Positions 58,683 to 64,000 of a stretch of DNA of 64,000 nt are shown here, in pieces (positions within the stretch are counted from its first letter, which is position 1; each line of letters opens with the position of its first letter). Position numbers and translations under genes: made by a program. This DNA is from Cricetomys ansorgei (taxonomy: Eukaryota > Chordata > Mammalia > Rodentia > Nesomyidae), in NCBI GenBank assembly GCA_026225945.1, contig JAMJFZ010004031.1, forward strand, positions 4,768,001 through 4,832,000. Reading direction: 5' to 3'. Under the pieces are notes generated by a model, which was not told the DNA's origin, ran no database searches, and worked only from the letters and a program-made list of their open reading frames with translations.

Positions 58683-58965
58683 GGGGTGGACATTGAGAGA
58701 TGGCTCAGTGAAGAAAGAGTATTTAGATTCCTTGGGACCCAAATAAAAAGTTGTATGTGATAGCATGTGCCTGCACTACCAGCTCTGGAGAAGCAGAGAC
58801 AGCGGATCCTTGAGCCAATCTAGGCCACATCATAGAGCTCTGAGGTCAATGACAGACCCTGCCTCAAAAACAAAGTGGAGAGCAATTAAAGAAGATAACT
58901 GATGTGTATCTCTGCCCTCCACATATCACACACGCACGCGCACGCGCACACACACACACGAAGAC
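58683..58965 (+). mobile_element. B4 SINE
   Basis: GACATTGAGAGATGGCTCAG, CCTTGGGACCCAAATAAAAAG, GATAGCATGTGCCTGCACTA, GCGGATCCTTGAGCCAATC, GACAGACCCTGCCTCAAAAA, CTCTGCCCTCCACATATC and a CA/CG dinucleotide tail at 58926-58960. Confidence 0.8.
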
Positions 58966-58983
58966 AGAAAAAATAAGTTGTCA

Positions 58984-59174
58984 GGGCTAGGGATAGGGCT
59001 CAATTGGTAGAGTGCTCGGCTGTTATTACACAAAGCCCTGGGTTTGATCCCCAGTACACATATACTTCAGTGTGACAGCGCATGCCTATACTCTCATTGC
59101 TTGAAAAGTAGAAGCAGGAGAACGAGAAGTGCAAGATCATCTTTAGCTACAGAGTAAGTTCAAGACTGGCCTGT
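58984..59174 (+). mobile_element. ID-B1 dimeric SINE, left part
   Basis: ID unit: GGGATAGGGCTCAATTGGTA, GAGTGCTCGGCTGTTATTAC, CCCTGGGTTTGATCCCCAG. B1 unit: GCGCATGCCTATACTCTCAT, AGAAGCAGGAGAACGAGAAG, AGTAAGTTCAAGACTGGCC. Interrupted by the next B1. Confidence 0.75.
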
Positions 59175-59359
59175 AGCCAGGCAGTGATGGTGCATTCCTT
59201 TAGTCCCAGCGGTCGGGAGACAAGAGGCAGGTAGATCTCTGCAAGTTCAAGGCCAGCCTGGTCTACAAAGGAGCTCCAGAACAGAGAGAGCTACACAGAG
59301 AAACCCTGTAAACCCTGTCTTATAAAACAAACAAACAAAAAAACAAACAAACAAACAAA
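59175..59359 (+). mobile_element. B1 SINE inserted in the ID-B1 dimer
   Basis: GCCAGGCAGTGATGGTGCAT, CCTTTAGTCCCAGCGGTCGG, GTAGATCTCTGCAAGTTCAA, GGCCAGCCTGGTCTACAAAG, CTACACAGAGAAACCCTG and an (AAAC)n tail. It is flanked by AAGACTGGCCTG (59162-59173) and AAGACTGACCTG (59359-59370), a target-site duplication with one mismatch. Confidence 0.92.
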
Positions 59360-59387
59360 AGACTGACCTGGAATTCGTGAAACTGTG

Positions 59388-59389
<2 letters not shown>
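59360..59389 (+). mobile_element. ID-B1 dimeric SINE, right part
   Basis: GACTGACCTGGAATTCGTGA and AACTGTGTCA resume the interrupted B1-like unit (GGCCAGCCTGG ... GTGAGACCCTGTCTCA). Confidence 0.6.

Positions 59390-59449
<60 letters not shown>
59390..59449. repeat. (TA)n microsatellite
   Basis: About 30 uninterrupted units in the position of the dimer's A-rich tail. Confidence 0.98.
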
Positions 59450-59452
<3 letters not shown>

Positions 59453-59849
59453 GAAGTTAGGATAAAGCTTTATAGACAATATATTATCCATGTCTTGAGA
59501 CAGCTGTAACTGGGACCACTGCTGTTCCTTTTGTTCTATCAAATCTATATATAAGCCATGGGTCTCTTACATTAGCCTATCTGTAGACTGAGGATGTTTA
59601 TGTGCATATAAATGGAGGTACACACAAAGTATTTGGTAGATGGAATAAATACCATGTCTTACACAAACCTAATATATTTTTTTTTCCTAATTGTGTGTCT
59701 TCCCAACTGTGACAATGGAATTCCACTTTATTTTTTATTTCATAAGAACTTTATAAACACTAGGAAAACTATGACATTAAGGATACATAAGAAGGCCTTA
59801 AAAATCATTATACTAAAATGTGTGTCTTCATTGGAAAGACTAGAGGCAG
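59450..59849. other. Unassigned AT-rich sequence
   Basis: No element recognised. The 131-codon frame at 59612-60007 runs into the L2 relic and is not gene-like. Confidence 0.4.
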
Positions 59850-60475
59850 TGGGGCCATTCGTTCATTTAAGACCTCTTGTGAGTGCCTGCTATGAGCTTG
59901 GCACTGCTCCAGAAGCTGGGAATACCTTCAGAAAAATAGCTGCTGTTGTGTTCTTGCTGACTAAATTCCAGAGAGGAGGCAAGGAGCTTCCACACAGCTG
60001 GGCTTGAAGGGGGAGCTTTATGACAAGGAAACCTCTTTTGAAGGTAGTAATTTGGCACTGTGGAAAAGAGAAAGGTGACTAAGACCTTTGGAACTGGGGA
60101 AGAGGATGTTACTAGGTAGAATCTGAATTAAGCAAGGACTCCGCCCTGTGGTAACTGTAGACCATGGTAACACGTATGACTTCCTTTAAAGTGCAATGGG
60201 AAAGCCTTTCATTTTGGCCTCATCAGATGGATATTTTTAAAGTTTGCTTGGCTGAGAGGTTGAGAACCAAGTGTAGGAGAGCATCATTGGCCCCATGTAG
60301 ACCTGGTGAGAGCTGGTAACTGGAGTGCAGACACATGTGGTCTGGAACTAGACCATGGAGTGACACTAGAGAAGCTAGAAGGTTTGCTATCTGTAGGGGA
60401 GGTAGAAACGATAGGGTTCAGTGGCAGCTGGGATATAGGTGAGACGTTTAAGAGAGCATCAACAAGGCACACATA
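59850..60475 (-). mobile_element. L2 LINE relic
   Basis: Complement of L2: TTGTGAGTGCCTGCTATGAG, CTTGGCACTGCTCCAGAAGC and TGGGAATACCTTCAG, then weaker matches including GTGCAATGGGAAAGCC and GGATATAGGTGAGACG. The 59850-59960 part is clear, the rest less so. Confidence 0.55.
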
Positions 60476-61539
60476 TTAAGATCTTGCTTACGTCCTGACT
60501 TCTAGAGAAATGCTCTCTGGCCATTCTAGTTTCTCCTTCTATGGCAGCAGTTGATGGTTGAGCTCATAATATTAGCATGTCTAAAACATAGCTCCAGATG
60601 TTAGGAAGTATGAGTGAACACAAAGATTTATACTCTTCCATACTGTAGCCTTGTTTTGTTTTGTTTTTAATTTGTCTTTGTAATTTTGTAGAATTTTTAA
60701 TGTGTCATTAGTCTCTAATTGTTTTAGAGACCACTTTTCAGTGTCCATATGTCTCACCGAGTGAGAGAGGACACAAAGGGTACTGGATAAACTGGTTTCT
60801 CCATAGATAACTTTATAGTTTTACTTCCTTTAAATATGCAAACTCGTGACAATCTAAACTACGATCAGATAATTGAAACATGATCATTTTTACATTAAAA
60901 GGGAGTTATTTGCTTGCACAAGAGTTACTTTGAAACAGCAGACCCCTCTAGTGATGTAATTAAAAGCTTGTCAATCAGTCATATATTTGTCAGAGGAGTG
61001 CATATAAAAAAGTCCTGATGCTGAAATATCAGAGGACAACATAAACTAAAACTTAATTCCCTCCCAATGGAGAAAGAAGAAGCTAGAATTTAGAATTCTA
61101 AGAAAAAAAAGATAATTTCTGATTTTCAAAAATTCAAATATATTAAATTTCTGTAAGATTTGTTTTGTGAATTTACACCAGTTATAAATTAATTCTTTAA
61201 CGTGATCCTGTTCATGTTCACAAAAAAGTAAGCACTTTTTCACATACAGAAAAATGAGTTCTAGTGATAGCTCTCTGAGTATATCTTAAAAATATACCAA
61301 AAACCATGGTTCAGGCTTTCCAAGGAAGAACAACTCATAAACAAAGACAGTATCGCCTTCATTTCAAGGCCCATTGTGATAATGTTGCCATTGAGGTGCA
61401 GTTGCTAGCACACTGCTGTATTGAATGCAGCTACCCCATGGATTAACAAAGCTTCTGAGGTTTGTCTAGGAATTAAGTATTCACCTGTGAACTTGTTTCC
61501 AAGGAAAATGCTTCTGAGTTCTGGAATGCTGAGTTTTGA
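60476..61539. other. 1 kb unassigned AT-rich sequence
   Basis: No element or exon recognised. Confidence 0.4.
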
Positions 61540-61755
61540 ATGTAGGACTGCAGATACAGCTCAGGTTTGCCCAGCATGCAGGAAGCTCTTGTTCAGTTCT
61601 CAGTATCCAATAAACTAGATGTGCTGGGGCAAGCCTGTAATCATGGCACTCAGGAGATAGAGGTAGGAGAATCAGAAGTTCAAGGTCATCCTCAACTATC
61701 TAGTGAGTTTGAAGCTAGCCTGGAATAAATGAGACCCTGGCTCAAATGGAAAAAT
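61540..61755 (+). mobile_element. ID-B1 dimeric SINE
   Basis: ID-like unit: ACTGCAGATACAGCTCAGG, CCCAGCATGCAGGAAGC, TTCAGTTCTCAGTATCC. B1-like unit: GGCAAGCCTGTAATCATGGC, CTCAGGAGATAGAGGTAGGA, AGAAGTTCAAGGTCATCCTC, AATGAGACCCTGGCTCAAA. Confidence 0.75.
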
Positions 61756-61877
61756 AAAAGAAAGGACTCCATTTGTAAGGAGCATCTTGATGATGTTCAT
61801 AATTATCAAAGGGAAATAAGACCATTAATCAGTGTAAAATAGCAGGGTCCTTGTAGTAAAATATAGATGATATTCCC

Positions 61878-62525
61878 TTCATCTCATTCATTCATTCATT
61901 CAAGATATTTCACTGAGTGTCTTTTCCAGGTAGTACAGTAGGCAAAGCAGTAAAGTAAGCCTAGACTCTAACCCCAGGAGCTTGGTATTCCCTAGGGAAG
62001 AAGGGATCAACACAATAACATACAAACCAGTGTCTTGAGTATTGTAATAAATGTGGCAATGAATATATTTCAGGTTTAGAAGAAAGCAAGATACTTTTCT
62101 TATGAAGGTTGATAACACCTTCCTGAGGAAAACAATGACATCTAAAATGCTGTTTTAAACAGAAAGAACTTAAAGTAAGACAAAAAAGGGAGGCGGAAGG
62201 CACATCCTGGGAGGTCTGACATGAGTGGAGAACCAAGAAGGCATGCCTGTCATGGAAACAGCTGCTGCTTGGGGTGGTGAATATTCCTGGGGCATTGGCC
62301 CCGTGCCTGGCACTGCCTGAGGACCAAGAGGTAGGAGATAAATAAATAAACACAAACAGGTAGGCATTGCTCTTGATAGAGACCTATTTTAACAGGTTTT
62401 ATAAAACAGAAAGGAGTAAACAGTTCTGTTAAGTCTGAAGATGGCAGTAGGTGCTGAGTTGAAGCCATTGGAGAGGTGCCCCATGGTGATGGCTGAGTGG
62501 TGCTGATGATAACAGTCACAGAGTC
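61878..62525 (-). mobile_element. L2 LINE relic with intact 3' terminal repeat
   Basis: Starts with the complement of the L2 3' end, CATTCATTCATTCAAGATAT, then CTAACCCCAGGAGCTTGGTA, GTATTGTAATAAATGTGGC and GAAGGCACATCCTGGGAGGT, in the reversed L2 order. The 130-codon minus-strand frame at 61961-62353 lies inside it and is not supported as a gene. Confidence 0.6.
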
Positions 62526-62529
62526 CTTC

Positions 62530-62706
62530 AATATTCTAGGCAATGTAATAAGAATTTACAGCATTATTTCCCTCGGCTCTGCTCAGGAGATAATATTATT
62601 ATTTTATTCTTCCTCATCAGCTGAGGAATTATAGCTTAAAAGGCAATTAATTCATGAAATATTCAGTTAGTAAGTAGCAGAGTGGAGATTTGAATGGGTA
62701 TGTTGA
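62530..62706 (-). mobile_element. MIR SINE
   Basis: Complement of MIR: TCAGGAGATAATATTATTAT, CTTCCTCATCAGCTGAGG, TTAGTAAGTAGCAGAGTGGA and GATTTGAATGGG. Confidence 0.6.
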
Positions 62707-62849
62707 GTTACAGAGCCTATAACTCACTGGAGGAAGTCGCAGAAAACACTTGAATAGGAAAGTGAATGAGTCAAGGTGCTTTTAAGAATTCCATTGGCCA
62801 ATATTGAGTATAATGGAAAAGTGTAATGTTAGTGTACTGGAAATTTTGA

Positions 62850-63470
62850 GGAGCCCCATCTGGGGTACCACATGTTACTAAGGAAACTGAGGATCCCCTC
62901 TCTGGATTCTTAGTCTTTTTAGTAAAAGAATTTCAGAACAGACCCAGTAGGATATTCAAGGACGATTTTATTAAAATTAAAAAGAAAAACCATAGGACAG
63001 GTAAGCTGTAAATCTCAGTAGCTGCTTAGAGGAAGGAGATGGAGCAGAGAAAGAGAGATTGCCTTTTTGAGTTAGACATGGAGGCAAAGCAGCCACGTAG
63101 CAAAAGGGAAGTAACTTCAGAGAAAAAATAAAACAGCCCGAAGTATGGAAGAAAGGGTACTTAGGCTCTGCCCAGCATCTGGAAGGAAGAGACATAAAAG
63201 AAGGAAAAAGAAAAATACAGCTTTCTGTGCAAGGGCCAGAGAGGCTGAGGGACTGACAGCCAGGAGAGCAGGGATGTGGGGAAGGAAAAGTGCATACTCT
63301 TTACAGGAACAGTTATTTCTTCTACTTCTTCAGTGTAGTGTTAGGGGAATCTATTTCCTGAGGGGTGGTCTCTTAGCTGGATGATTAGATTCAGTCTTAT
63401 ATGTTTTGAGTAGCTTGGGATGTCAGGTCTCCACCTAGGCCAAAGCTGAGAAATGTTTGATTGTCCGGGA
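62850..63470 (-). mobile_element. Probable ERV LTR with primer-binding-site-like edge
   Basis: At 62852-62880 the complement reads ...TAACATGTGGTACCCCAGATG: an end in CA followed by a TGG-starting stretch, as an LTR 3' end and primer binding site would. ATTTTATTAAAATTAAA near 62965 is the complement of AATAAAAT, a plausible poly(A) signal inside the LTR. No gag, pol or env sequence accompanies it. Outer boundary and family are uncertain. Confidence 0.45.
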
Positions 63471-63512
63471 CATTTAAGGCCCTCCAATGCTACTATAGTA
63501 AATTCTATATGC

Positions 63513-63960
63513 TATTCCATCCATTCATTCATTCAAGATATTTTAACAAGTGCCTTTTATACCTTCTTCATGTCTACTACAACACTGGCAAGCAGCGAGC
63601 GTGGGCCTCAGTGAAGGTGAAGGCAGCCAGTGTGAGAAGGGAAAGAGATAGAAGTCGTAAAGATCACTAACCTGATTGGAGAACTTCTAGGAGGGAGAAA
63701 TCAGACATAGCATCACAGCATCAGGTTTCCAACAGACTAAATGAGAAATCCTGGTGCTGGAATGTGAAATAGAGGCCAGCGAGGAGGGCAGCTGGGCGGC
63801 CAGGCTGTGATAACTACCTCCACCCAGGTAGTTCGAGGTGAGTTGTCAACTGTGGCAGCCGTTAGAAACTCTGAAGGGAAATATTATAGATGTGGGGTTG
63901 TGTTCTACTGGTGGTAGAGAGGTCATGAAGGACTAATTAAAGGATTCTAAGCCCTGCTTT
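63513..63960 (-). mobile_element. Possible L2 LINE relic, second 3' end
   Basis: CATTCATTCATTCAAGATAT reappears as at 61886, followed by AACAAGTGCC and weaker L2-like sequence (GGCAGCTGGGCGGCCAGG). The 3' end is clear, the interior is not. Confidence 0.4.
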
Positions 63961-64000
63961 TATAGGCTAGAGAAAAATGGAGTTAAAAGTCAAGGGAAAG

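Noticed and set aside
61961..62353. 130-codon minus-strand open frame
   Set aside because: Lies within an L2 relic; composition and context are not gene-like.

Overview
This window looks like non-coding nuclear DNA from a muroid rodent. The lineage call rests on the repeats: B1, B2, B3, B4 and ID-type SINEs, B1/ID dimers and rodent-type L1 3' ends, over an older layer of MIR, L2, MER5-like and MaLR-type LTR relics shared by placental mammals. Young BC1-type ID copies, which would be expected in rat, were not seen. That weakly favours mouse or a relative, but the species cannot be settled from this sequence. I found no intact protein-coding gene, no convincing exon, and no tRNA, rRNA or CRISPR array. 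Open frames are short, and the longest ones fall in repeats (155 codons at 39255-39722 in an L2 relic; 140 codons at 12002-12424 antisense in an L1 3' region). The window is best read as intergenic or deep-intronic.

Layout. 0-8.7 kb: an LTR-like repeat, B1 pieces, a candidate processed pseudogene with a 21-A tail (about 3.56-4.31 kb), GT, AC and TA microsatellites, an L1 3' end on the minus strand, a minus-strand MaLR-type LTR and a MIR. 8.7-18.2 kb: a MER5-like relic, a 2.4 kb minus-strand L1 remnant ending at a 215-base all-purine tract, about 4 kb without recognised repeats, and a B1-ID dimer. 18.2-31.6 kb: a nested tandem duplication, B4, L2, a GTCAG-rich repeat, a B2 inserted into a B1-ID dimer, B3, a B2/B3 with target-site duplication, several AT-rich but CpG-retaining unique stretches, and a second L1 3' end holding a (TA)n tract. 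31.6-49.3 kb: B4, B3, a segment at 37.5 kb that recurs at 48.1 kb, L2 on both strands, B1 copies, a MaLR LTR and MIRs. 49.3-64 kb: mostly unique sequence, then SINE-in-SINE nesting at 58.7-59.4 kb and an L2/MIR-rich end interrupted by a probable minus-strand LTR.

No genes act together here. What the sequence records is insertion history: nested SINEs, one intrachromosomal duplication that postdates a B4 insertion, and microsatellites seeded in or next to retroelements. I saw no new biological system. The most checkable leads are the paired 37.5/48.1 kb segment, the CpG-retaining islands between 19 and 30 kb, the purine tract, and the GTCAG-rich element.
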